55,311 bases of DNA from CAZTTG01 sp964615935 (GTDB taxonomy: Bacteria > Planctomycetota > UBA1135 > GCA-002686595), in NCBI GenBank assembly GCA_964615935.1, contig CAZTTG010000039.1, forward strand, positions 1 to 55,311, written 5' to 3'. Of this stretch, positions 23,743 through 31,888 are shown piece by piece. Made by a program: the position numbers and the translations under genes. The notes beneath the pieces are model-generated. The model saw only the letters and a program-made list of their open reading frames with translations, did no database searches and had not been told where the DNA came from. How positions within the stretch are numbered: the first letter of the stretch is position 1; each line of letters starts with the position of its first letter.

Positions 23743-26114
23743 CAGGAGAGGAGGAGTCGGCGCGGGCGCCCGATGACCTGGCGGCCGCGGTCCGCGAGCC
23801 GCCGCAGAGCCGCGCGAGGAGGAGAGAGGGGTGGATCGATGGCGGTGACGATCACGCGCTGGAGGCGCAGGTGGCAGGCACCCCGGCGGGCAGCGCTGAC
23901 GAGGCGGAGCCGCCGGGGCGGCCGACGACCGGCGAAGACCAGCCGGTGGGCGCGCAGCTCCGAGCGCTCTCCGGCGAAGGAGTCGGGTATGCGGCCCACG
24001 AGGCGGCCGTCCAGCCAGACCTGGCCGGCGAGCCGTAGGCGCAGCTCACCGCCGGCGGCGGCGACGAAGACCTCGATACGCAGCGAGGCCGGGCTCGAGG
24101 GCGGCAGATCGAACTCGAGGAAGCCGGGCCCCGGGCCCAGGAGGACCAGGTCGATCCCCTGCTCGATGCGATCGCCCCCGCTCCGGCTGGCCTCGCGCGC
24201 GGTCCGATCCAGCAGGACGGTGCCCGGCTCGACGACGGAGGGCGGGGCGCCCGGATCGAACCACTCCACGCGATCGAGTCGGAGGGCGGCCGGCGCGCCG
24301 TCGGGACCGGGCGCGTTCTCGACCCGCAGGCTCGACGCGTCCTCCGAGAGCCGCAATCGATGCACGAGGACGCGCGGGCGATCGATCGCCCCCCCGGTGA
24401 AGGCCGCGATCCGCCCGCACTCCCGATCGTCGACGAGGAGGCGGCCGCAGGAGACCTGCTCCCCCTCGCCCGGGAGCGCCAGCAGGTGCAGGCGCAGGTC
24501 CAGCTCGCCGCGGGGGAGCCGGGAGAGGTCGAAGGAGGCCGAGGCCCCCGAGCCGGCCTCGAGGAGCAGGGCCCGCTCTCCCTCCCGGCGCACCCTCCCC
24601 TCGGTGGCGACCGCCCCGGCGGCCGGCTGGAGGAGGAGCCGCGGGGAGCGGAGCCGGACCGACCGGGCCGCCAGCGCCCGCAGGCGAGACTCCCACTGGC
24701 CCACCTCGACCTCGTCGGGAGGCCCGTCCCCGGCCGGGGCGTAGACCAGGCGATCGGGGTTCTGACCCTCGCGGCCGAGCCAGGCCCGCGAGGCCTCGCG
24801 ATCGGCGCTCCAGGCGAGGTCGGCGAGGCCGAGGGCGCGCCGGGTGGAGGCGTCCGCGTCCGCCCGCGGCGCGCGGACCGAGAAGGGAGCCCACCGCCAG
24901 GTATCGAGGTGGAGGAGCAGCTCGCGGAAGGCCTCCAGGTCGACGAGGTGGACCACCTGGGGCCGGAGGTGGCCGGCGAGCGCGGCGAAGTCGGACCGCA
25001 GTCGATCCGGGTCGCCGGCCGCATCGAGGGTGTGGATGCAGCACTCGTGCCCGCGGGCGGAGAGGCTCCGGCCCAGCTCTCGCGCGCGGGCCTCCTCGGC
25101 CGCGATCGGTCCGCCCTCGCCTCCCGAGCAGAGGATGAGGATCCGCAGGTCGGCGCTCTCGAGCACCCGGGGCGGGACGAGGCGCTCGGCCGAGCGTCCG
25201 CCCTCCAGGACCCCCTCGAAGTGGGCGCGCCGCAGCTCGCGCGCCTCGCCCAGGCGGGCCTCCAGGGCCTCGCCCACCAGGCCCTCGGCCAGGAGGGCCG
25301 TGCGGTCGATCGCGAGCTGAGCTCGAACCTCGTGCTCCACGTCCCCCTCGGCGTGCAGGCACACCCTGCCCAGCCACTCCGCGTTGAGCTCGCCGTCGAC
25401 GAAGGCGCGGGCGCGGGCCTGCTCCGGGGTGTACTCGTGGCTGTGCTCGACCACCGCTGCGTCCTCGTACACCACGCGGTAGCCGGCGTGCAGGAGCGCG
25501 CGCGCCATGAGCAGGTCCTCGGCGCCTCGGCAGCGGGGATAGGGATGACGCCGCCAGAGGTCTCGCCGCAGGGCCGAGGCCGTATCGCTGAAGTTGTACA
25601 GGAGGCGCAGCTCGTGGGGGGACATGCGCGCCAGCTCCTCCAGCGGCGGGAGGTCGGTCTCCCGCCGACCCGGCGCGTAGGTCGGGTCCCGCTCGGAGGC
25701 GGAGCGAGCCAGCACGTCGGCGTCGGGGCGGGGGAGGTTGCGGCAGTAGGCGGCCCCCACTCGCGGGTCCTCGAAGTTCGCGGCCAGGGTCGCCAGCCAG
25801 CGTCGCGAGACCGGGATGGCGTCGTCGGTCAGGAACACCAACAGCTCCGAGGTGGCCAGGCAGGCCAGGAGGTTGCGAGTGTCCCCGTGGTTGAACTCGA
25901 GCCGGTCGATGGAGTGAACCCGGAGCGGGACGGGGAAGCCGCGGGCGCGGCGCTCGAGGATCTCCAGGGTCCCGTCGGTGCTGCCGCAGTCGACGGCGAT
26001 GAGCTCCCAGGGGACCGCCAGCTCCTGCCGCGCCAGGCACTCCAGGACCCGATCCAGGAGGGCGGCGCCCTGGTAGATCGGCATGAGCACGGAGATGAAG
26101 GAGACCGCAGGCAC
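23742..26114 (-). CDS. Three-part glycosyltransferase: GT2 domain, GT4-like segment and beta-sandwich
   Basis: 790 residues from a GTG start. Residues 1-~235 are a WbbL/rhamnosyltransferase-type GT2: SVLMPIYQGAALLDRVLECL, AVDCGSTDGTLEIL, FNHGDTRNLL, ELLVFLTDDAIP and YPRCRGAEDLLMARALL. A central part (DLRILILCSGGEGGPIAAEE, then GHLRPQVVHLVDLEAF) resembles the N-terminal Rossmann half of a GT4 enzyme but lacks the second half. The C-terminal ~270 residues are beta-rich, with two related ~110-residue blocks ending in LHRLRLSED/LRAHRLVFAG, possibly carbohydrate-binding. The GTG at 26114 is eight bases after the upstream stop. A GTG eight codons later is an alternative. Longer ORF readings run through the upstream gene antisense or out of frame. 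Confidence 0.82.
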   Translation of the reverse strand: MPAVSFISVLMPIYQGAALLDRVLECLARQELAVPWELIAVDCGSTDGTLEILERRARGFPVPLRVHSIDRLEFNHGDTRNLLACLATSELLVFLTDDAIPVSRRWLATLAANFEDPRVGAAYCRNLPRPDADVLARSASERDPTYAPGRRETDLPPLEELARMSPHELRLLYNFSDTASALRRDLWRRHPYPRCRGAEDLLMARALLHAGYRVVYEDAAVVEHSHEYTPEQARARAFVDGELNAEWLGRVCLHAEGDVEHEVRAQLAIDRTALLAEGLVGEALEARLGEARELRRAHFEGVLEGGRSAERLVPPRVLESADLRILILCSGGEGGPIAAEEARARELGRSLSARGHECCIHTLDAAGDPDRLRSDFAALAGHLRPQVVHLVDLEAFRELLLHLDTWRWAPFSVRAPRADADASTRRALGLADLAWSADREASRAWLGREGQNPDRLVYAPAGDGPPDEVEVGQWESRLRALAARSVRLRSPRLLLQPAAGAVATEGRVRREGERALLLEAGSGASASFDLSRLPRGELDLRLHLLALPGEGEQVSCGRLLVDDRECGRIAAFTGGAIDRPRVLVHRLRLSEDASSLRVENAPGPDGAPAALRLDRVEWFDPGAPPSVVEPGTVLLDRTAREASRSGGDRIEQGIDLVLLGPGPGFLEFDLPPSSPASLRIEVFVAAAGGELRLRLAGQVWLDGRLVGRIPDSFAGERSELRAHRLVFAGRRPPRRLRLVSAARRGACHLRLQRVIVTAIDPPLSPPRAALRRLADRGRQVIGRPRRLLLS

Positions 26115-26122
26115 GGCTCGAG

Positions 26123-26785
26123 TCAGGGCTCCAGGAGCTGGCTGGTGCGCGGGCAGGGCGAGGGTGCCGCCGAGACCAGGTGGTGGCGCAGCAACTCCAG
26201 TCCCGAGAGGTCGTCGACGTCGAAGGTCTCGGGCAGGAGCCGCGGCTGGAGGCCGAGCTGGCGCGCGCGCGCCAGGGTCTGCTGCAGCGTCCGCGAGGTG
26301 CTCCAGTCGATGCCCTCGAAGAGCTCGGGGCGGGCGGCGTGCAGCCCCATCAGGTACCAGCCGCCGTCGCGGCAGGGCCCGATCACCACCTGGCCGTCGG
26401 CCATGGCCTCGAAGGCCTCGCCGATCGCCTCGGGAGTGAGGTGGGGTGTGTCGGTGCCGATCAGGATCACCTCCTGGAATCCGGCCTCGAAGGCGTCCTG
26501 GAAGGCGGCGGCCAGGCGCGCGCCGAAGGGAGCCTCCGGCTGGGGGAAGAGCGGGGCGGCGGGCGACAGGCGGCTGAACCAGCCGCGCGAGTCGGGGGGG
26601 GTGAAGCACAGGCAGGGGACCGCGCCCTCGACCCGGTGGCAGTTGTCCAGCGTGTCCCTCAGGAAGGCCTCGTAGAGAGCCAGCGTGCGCGACGGCCCGA
26701 TCTGACGCGCCAGCCGGGTCTTGGGCAGACCCGGGGCGGGCGCCTTGGCGACGATGACCAGCGCTCGGGAGGTGTTGGGCTGCAC
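26123..26785 (-). CDS. DUF2064/TIGR04282-family putative glycosyl or nucleotidyl transferase
   Basis: 220 residues from a GTG start. It begins RALVIVAKAPAPGLPKTRLA, the hallmark of the family, which has a GT-A/MobA-like fold. VILIGTDTPHLTPEAI carries the D-T-P acidic motif and VVIGPCRDGGWYLMGL the G-P-x-x-D-G-G-Y-x-L-x-G signature. Members often lie beside glycosyltransferases, as here, where it heads the cluster and ends eight bases before the GT2 fusion. Its exact reaction is unproven. A TATACT hexamer at 26807-26812 on the minus strand lies just upstream and could be a -10 element. Confidence 0.9.
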   Translation of the reverse strand: MQPNTSRALVIVAKAPAPGLPKTRLARQIGPSRTLALYEAFLRDTLDNCHRVEGAVPCLCFTPPDSRGWFSRLSPAAPLFPQPEAPFGARLAAAFQDAFEAGFQEVILIGTDTPHLTPEAIGEAFEAMADGQVVIGPCRDGGWYLMGLHAARPELFEGIDWSTSRTLQQTLARARQLGLQPRLLPETFDVDDLSGLELLRHHLVSAAPSPCPRTSQLLEP

Positions 26786-26983
26786 GGTCGAGGGTCTCCG
26801 GTCCGGAGTATAGTCGATGTATGGGGGCCCCTTGCCCGGGGCTCTTCGGGGACAGGGAGGGGGCGCTCGCCGGCTCCGGCGGCGGCTTCGGTGCATTCCG
26901 GGCGATCGATGCGAACCTCCCGGCGGCCCCGGCCGTCCCTTCCGCGGGCCGTCGCCGCGATCCCCAGGCGCCGGCTGCCGGTA

Positions 26984-26989
26984 TATAAT
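26984..26989 (+). promoter_or_regulatory. Perfect TATAAT -10-like hexamer upstream of the M14 peptidase
   Basis: The 26786-27137 gap between divergent genes contains no gene. GTATATAATGTGG is the only AT-rich patch and includes an exact TATAAT, about 150 bases before the ATG at 27138. No good -35 is visible 17 bases upstream. The predicted leader would be ~140 bases. Confidence 0.45.
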
Positions 26990-27137
26990 GTGGTATCGAC
27001 AGGCAGACCGGCGGGTATGCACCCCCCCTGGACGTGCGACGGCACCTCCGGCCACCGGGAGCGCCCTCGAGCCGCGCGGAGGCGACTGACCCGACCCCCA
27101 GCTCAGCATCCATCCCGAACTCAGGAGAACTCGGCAA

Positions 27138-28970
27138 ATGAAGAACACCCTGCTCGTCCTGGCTGCAGCGGCGATCCTCGCCCTGGACGCCGGGGCGCAG
27201 ACCAGCGCCCGCCTGAAGCTGGCCGTCGACGACGGCCCGGCAGCGGCCGCGGAGCTCGAATCCCGCGGCTTCGACGTCCTGCACGCCACCATCGAGCCGC
27301 GATCCCTCGAGGTGATCGTGCTGCCCGCCGAGCGCGCCTGGCTCCGCGAGAATGGCTGGGAGGCCGAGCTCCTCTCCATCGGCCGGCCCCTGGTGGAGAT
27401 CATGGGCGAGCCCGAGGCCATCCCCCCGGGCTACTCGAACCTGAACGGGATCTACGCCGACATGAACGCGGCGGCCGCCAGCTATCCGTCGATCTGCCAG
27501 GTGGTCAACCTGACCCAGAAGTACGGCACGCCCCAGACCTGGGAGGGCCGCGACCTGTTCGCGGTCAAGATCTCGGACAACGTGGCCGCGGACGAGGACG
27601 AGCCCAATCTCGTCGTCGTGTCCAACCACCACGCTCGGGAGATCGTCACCCCGGTGATCGCCCTGACCGCCATCGACCGCCTGACCAGCCAGTACGGCGT
27701 CGATCCCGCCGTCACGGCGGTGGTGGACGACAACGAGATCTGGATCGCGCCGACCTGGAACCCGGACGGGTACAACTACGTCTACTACACCGACAACTGG
27801 TGGAGAAAGAACCGCCGGGTGTTCAGCGGGGGCACTGGCTGCGACCAGAACCGCAACTACGACAACGGCTGGCACAACGGCTGCTCGGGGAGCACCACCC
27901 CATCGTCCAGCACCTACAAGGGGCCCTCGCCCAACTCGGAGGCGGAGACCCAGACCATGATCGCCTGGGCCCAGGATCGGCGCTTCGCCAAGGTGATCGA
28001 CTTTCACTCCTACGGTCGCGAGACCCTGCACGGGTACGCGTGCTGGAACCACCCCTGGGACAGCTACTACCAGACCGAGGCCATTCTCCTCTCGCAGCAG
28101 GGGGGCTATGGATCATCGCACCGCTACCCCAGTGCGGACGGTGAGCACCAGCAGTGGCACTTCGGTCGGCAGGGCTCCTACTCCTTCCTGATCGAGACGC
28201 ACAACGAGTTCCAGCCCTCCTTCGTGTCGGGCACGGCCGAGGCCAACCAGCTCCAGCCGGCGCTGCAGTGGATGTACGAGCGGCCGATCCCGCTCACCGG
28301 GATGGTGACCGAGTCCTGCTCGGGGGCTCCCATCGACGCCACCATCGAGATCACCAACGTCAACTTCCCCAATGGGGAGGTCAACTCCAGCGGAGGCCTG
28401 TACGGCCGGTACTACGTCTTCGCCCCGAACGGGACCTACACGGTTCGCGCCTCGGCGGCCGGCTTCACGCCCGTCAGCCAGCAGGTCACCATCACCTCCT
28501 CGGGCGGGCACGTGCTCGACTTCGTCCTGGGCGGGGGTGGAACGCCGACGGTGTACTGCACGGCCAAGGTCAACAGCCAGTTCTGCACGCCGGCGATCAC
28601 CTACAGCGGGGCGGCGAGCGCCAGCTCGCCTCAGCCCTTCGACATCGGCGCCATGAACATGCTGAACAACAAGAACGGGGTGCTGTTCTACGGCTTCGAT
28701 TCCTACAACCTGCCGTTCCAGGGTGGGTTCCTGTGCGTCAAGCCTCCCGTCAAGAGGACCCCGGTCCAGAACTCCGGGGGCAACCCGCCGCCGGCCGACT
28801 GCTCGGGGACGTATTCGTTCGACTTCAACGCCTACATCCAGTCGGGCGCCGATCCGCTCCTGGTGGTGGGCGCCTCGGTCTTCGCCGGGTACTGGGCCCG
28901 CGATCCGGCTGACTTCACCGGCTTCGGGACGAGTCTGTCGGACGCGGTGGCGTTCGCGATCTGCCCGTGA
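27138..28970 (+). CDS. Secreted M14 zinc carboxypeptidase with regulatory-like and C-terminal shared domain
   Basis: 610 residues. Signal peptide to ~residue 20, a propeptide-like segment, then an M14 catalytic domain (~100-395): zinc ligands in SNHHAREIV (H165, E168) and IDFHSYG, substrate residues in APTWNPDGYNYV and GCDQNRNYDNGW, and the general-base Glu in SFLIETHNEF. A carboxypeptidase-regulatory-like beta-sandwich follows (LTGMVTESCSGAPIDATIEI to ITSSGGHVLDF). The final ~125 residues start YCTAKVNSQFCTPAITYSG and share LNNKNGVLFYG, GGFLCVKPP and SGGNPPPADCSGT with the protein at 14095. AGGAGAA precedes the ATG. It probably digests external protein. Confidence 0.93.
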   Translation: MKNTLLVLAAAAILALDAGAQTSARLKLAVDDGPAAAAELESRGFDVLHATIEPRSLEVIVLPAERAWLRENGWEAELLSIGRPLVEIMGEPEAIPPGYSNLNGIYADMNAAAASYPSICQVVNLTQKYGTPQTWEGRDLFAVKISDNVAADEDEPNLVVVSNHHAREIVTPVIALTAIDRLTSQYGVDPAVTAVVDDNEIWIAPTWNPDGYNYVYYTDNWWRKNRRVFSGGTGCDQNRNYDNGWHNGCSGSTTPSSSTYKGPSPNSEAETQTMIAWAQDRRFAKVIDFHSYGRETLHGYACWNHPWDSYYQTEAILLSQQGGYGSSHRYPSADGEHQQWHFGRQGSYSFLIETHNEFQPSFVSGTAEANQLQPALQWMYERPIPLTGMVTESCSGAPIDATIEITNVNFPNGEVNSSGGLYGRYYVFAPNGTYTVRASAAGFTPVSQQVTITSSGGHVLDFVLGGGGTPTVYCTAKVNSQFCTPAITYSGAASASSPQPFDIGAMNMLNNKNGVLFYGFDSYNLPFQGGFLCVKPPVKRTPVQNSGGNPPPADCSGTYSFDFNAYIQSGADPLLVVGASVFAGYWARDPADFTGFGTSLSDAVAFAICP

Positions 28971-29046
28971 TCCAGGTCTGCAGGCGCCCCGGGCTCGATG
29001 GCGGGTTCGGGGTGTCTGTGTGTTTGGGGTCTGTCCCCTGACGGGC

Positions 29047-29083
29047 TTCCCGGGGGCCCCGCGCGCGAGCGGGGCCCCGGAAA
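29047..29083. terminator. Strong GC hairpin between convergent genes
   Basis: A near-perfect inverted repeat of ~15 bp (left arm from 29047, right arm ending 29083, loop ~29063-29068) lies in the 146-base gap between the M14 gene and the ABC permease gene, which converge here. There is no U-tract on either strand. It is a candidate bidirectional terminator or mRNA-end stabiliser. Confidence 0.5.
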
Positions 29084-29116
29084 ACCCGGCCAGAGGTCAC
29101 GAATCAGCCCCCCCAT

Positions 29117-30742
29117 TCACTTCCCCCGCGCCAGCCGACCCACCTCGCTCTCGTCGGGAACATGCCCCACGGGCGCCCTCAACCACCTCAGAATATCCGT
29201 GGGCTTGGGCGGCTTCCCGGTCATCAGAACCCCGATCCGGAAGATCTTGGCCGCCCCCCAGAAGGCCAGGGCGATGGACACCAGCATCAAGACCGTGGTG
29301 ACCACGTACTCCCACGCCTCCGGCGGACCCGCGGCGCGGTTCATCATCGTGAAGGGCGTGAGCGGCGGGATGAACGTGAGTACCATCGCCAGCGTCCCGT
29401 TCGGGTCCTTCGCGACCGGGATCATCGCCACGAACGGAACGAACATGACGATCATGATCGGCGTGTAGAGGTTCTGGGCCTCCTTGATGCTGTTGCAGAC
29501 CGATCCCAGCCCCACCAGGATGGCGGCGTAGAAGAAGTAGCCCATCAGGAAGTAGACCACGAAGGAGACCAGATAGATCGGCTGCCGAATCAGGACCGTG
29601 AAGTCGGGCAGCTCCTCCCATCCCAGCCAGCCGGGCATGTACTCCAGCGCCAGGATGAAGAAGACCACCCACGACCCGATCATGGTGAGCCCGGTGAGGG
29701 CGATGCCGACGATCTTCCCGCTCATCAGCTGCAGGGGAGAGACCGAGGAGAGCAGCACCTCGATGATGCGATTGGACTTCTCCTCGATGGTGTTGGTGAG
29801 CAGCATCTGCACGATCGTGAAGATCGAGATCCACAGCAGATACACGAAGGCTATCGGCGCCCACTGCCGGGCGCGGTCCTCGATGCTGACAGCCTCCTCC
29901 TCGCCCTCCTCGCCGAGCTGCTTCTTCTCGAACTCGACCCGGGCCTGGATGCGCCGCGCGATGTCCTGGTCGATCTTGGCCCTCTCGAAACGCAGGCTCA
30001 CGACCTCCTCGGTGGCCAGGCGGCTGAACCAGTTCCTGAGACCCTCATCCGTGAGGTTGTTGGAGACGTACTTGCACCCCGGCGACCCCTCCTCCGTGGG
30101 ATGCTCCCCGATCACGAAGTAGGCGAAGAGACCATCCTGCCCCCGGTCGAGCAGCCCCCTCAGATACCCCTCGGGATCCTCGACGCCCGAAGGGACCTCG
30201 ATGCGCTCGTAGTCCTCGCGCTTGAGCCCGGCCCCCAGCTTGCGGAGGCGCTGGGCCGAGGAGGTCATCATCCAGATCATGACCTCGGTCGCCTGCCTCT
30301 CCTGCTCGGCGCTCAGCTCGGGCCGCGGACCCTCCTGCTCACCACCGGCCTGGCCCAGGAGCCCCCCGCCCATCTGGGTCGCCAACTTGGCCTTGTCGAT
30401 GAGATCCTGGTTGGAGAGCCCCTCGAGCAGGCGCGCCGGGACCTGCAGCTGTTCCGGCAGGGCGTTGATCGCCGCTTCTCCCGCCAGGGCCTCCCCCTGC
30501 AGGAACACCAGGGTCTGATACAGATCGTCGTAGTTGGCGCGCTCGTCGATGTCCTCCAGGAGCCAGCCGGACTCGTCGATCACCGCGTATCGCCGCACGT
30601 CCTTGACCCCCTCCAGCATTTGCGGCACGAAGATCATCAGCATCAGGATGACCGGGAAGGCCAGGATCCCGATCCAGAACGTCTTGGTGCGGACGTTCTC
30701 GGTGTACTCGCGCAGGGCGACCAGCATTCCGCGGCTATTCAT
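29117..30742 (-). CDS. ABC-2 type exporter permease (NatB-like)
   Basis: 541 residues. One membrane segment near the N-terminus (TFWIGILAFPVILMLMIFVP), a ~230-residue extracytoplasmic/coiled domain, then five to six segments (WAPIAFVYLLWISIFTIVQM, IVGIALTGLTMIGSWVVFFI, LVSFVVYFLMGYFFYAAILV, PIMIVMFVPFVAMIPV and more), the NatB/ABC2_membrane_3 arrangement. ILVGLGSVCNSIKEAQNLY and NTIEEKSNRIIEVLLSSVSP are family signatures. It starts eight bases inside the ATPase gene, so the two are coupled. NatAB-type systems export sodium or small molecules; the substrate here is not known. Confidence 0.92.
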   Translation of the reverse strand: MNSRGMLVALREYTENVRTKTFWIGILAFPVILMLMIFVPQMLEGVKDVRRYAVIDESGWLLEDIDERANYDDLYQTLVFLQGEALAGEAAINALPEQLQVPARLLEGLSNQDLIDKAKLATQMGGGLLGQAGGEQEGPRPELSAEQERQATEVMIWMMTSSAQRLRKLGAGLKREDYERIEVPSGVEDPEGYLRGLLDRGQDGLFAYFVIGEHPTEEGSPGCKYVSNNLTDEGLRNWFSRLATEEVVSLRFERAKIDQDIARRIQARVEFEKKQLGEEGEEEAVSIEDRARQWAPIAFVYLLWISIFTIVQMLLTNTIEEKSNRIIEVLLSSVSPLQLMSGKIVGIALTGLTMIGSWVVFFILALEYMPGWLGWEELPDFTVLIRQPIYLVSFVVYFLMGYFFYAAILVGLGSVCNSIKEAQNLYTPIMIVMFVPFVAMIPVAKDPNGTLAMVLTFIPPLTPFTMMNRAAGPPEAWEYVVTTVLMLVSIALAFWGAAKIFRIGVLMTGKPPKPTDILRWLRAPVGHVPDESEVGRLARGK

Positions 30743-31640
30743 CGGTCTTCCCCCCCACGGCGCGCACGAAGACCTCGTGCAGAGATGGCTCGCGCAGGTC
30801 GAAGCAGCGTATGGTCACCTTGTCCACCAGCGCCCGCAGGACGTCCTGTGGGTCGCGACCGGGCTCCAGGAAGAGCTCGACCGTCTTCCCGGCGTCGTTG
30901 ATCCGCCGCACGCCCGGCACCGAGTGCAGCACCGCGCCGTCGCCGTCATAGTCGATGCGGACGGCCTGATCGCCGCTCTTGCGCACCTCCATGAGCGGCC
31001 CGTCGATGATCTTCTTCCCGTGATCGATAAGCACGATCGAGTCGCAGATCTGCTCGGCCTGCTCCATCACGTGGGTGGAGAAGATGACCGTGCGGCCCTC
31101 GCGCTTGATCTGCAGGATCACCTCGCGGATCATCTCGACGTTGATCGGGTCGAGGCCCGAGAAGGGCTCGTCCAGGATCACCAGCTCGGGCTCGTGGATC
31201 AGGGTGCCCAGCACCTGGACCTTCTGGGCCATGCCCTTGGAGAGGGCCTCGCAGCGCTTCTTGATCCAATCGCCCAGGCCGTAGCGCTCGAGCAGCTCCC
31301 GGGCGCGGCGGCTCGCGTCCCCCCGGCTCAGACCCTTGAGCCGTCCGAAGTAGGTCAGGATCTCCCCCGTCTTCATCTTCTTGTAGAGCCCCTTCTCCTC
31401 CGGGAGGTAGCCCAGGCGGTCCTTGACCGCCATGGGGTTGGGGCTGCCCAGGACGCTCAGGGACCCCTCGTCCGGGAGGATGATGCTCATGATCATCCGG
31501 ATGGTGGTGGTCTTGCCCGACCCGTTGGGGCCGAGGAGGCCGTAGATCGAGCCCCGGGGGATCCGCAGGCTGATGCGGTCGACGGCGACGAGCTTGCCGA
31601 AGCGCTTGGTGACGCCGTTCAGGACCAGGACGTCTTCCAC
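30735..31640 (-). CDS. ABC transporter ATP-binding protein (NatA-like)
   Basis: 301 residues. Walker A is LLGPNGSGKTTTIRM (~residue 36), Q-loop region GYLPEEKGLY, signature LSKGMAQKVQVLG, Walker B LVILDEPFSGLDP and H-loop VIFSTHVMEQAEQ. The ~75-residue C-terminal extension with SLHEVFVRAVGG is typical of DrrA/NatA-type ATPases (DUF4162-like). It energises the permease encoded immediately downstream. It is divergent from the regulatory-repeat gene at 31889, with 248 bases between the two starts. Confidence 0.95.
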   Translation of the reverse strand: MEDVLVLNGVTKRFGKLVAVDRISLRIPRGSIYGLLGPNGSGKTTTIRMIMSIILPDEGSLSVLGSPNPMAVKDRLGYLPEEKGLYKKMKTGEILTYFGRLKGLSRGDASRRARELLERYGLGDWIKKRCEALSKGMAQKVQVLGTLIHEPELVILDEPFSGLDPINVEMIREVILQIKREGRTVIFSTHVMEQAEQICDSIVLIDHGKKIIDGPLMEVRKSGDQAVRIDYDGDGAVLHSVPGVRRINDAGKTVELFLEPGRDPQDVLRALVDKVTIRCFDLREPSLHEVFVRAVGGKTDE

Positions 31641-31888
31641 GGTATTCGTCTCGGGAGAGGGTCGAGGGAAGCTCGCCGCGAGGGCGAGGCGGGGGCGACG
31701 CGGGTCCGCGAGCCTACCGGGGAGGGTCGGGATTGTTCACCTCGGGTGCAAGTTCGGCGCAAAGCCTGTGCCTCCGACGAGCCCCGATCCGGGCGCGTCC
31801 GGCGGCCTCGGACCCCCGGGAGCCGGAGCCGAGCGCTATCCTGGTGTGCGTCTTCCCCGGGGCGCGCTCCGGGGGATCGGGGAGCGAG

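Noticed and set aside
20773..24744. 1323-codon plus-strand ORF
   Set aside because: Crosses the SNase gene out of frame and the antisense of three genes. Composition is Arg/Gly/Pro nonsense.
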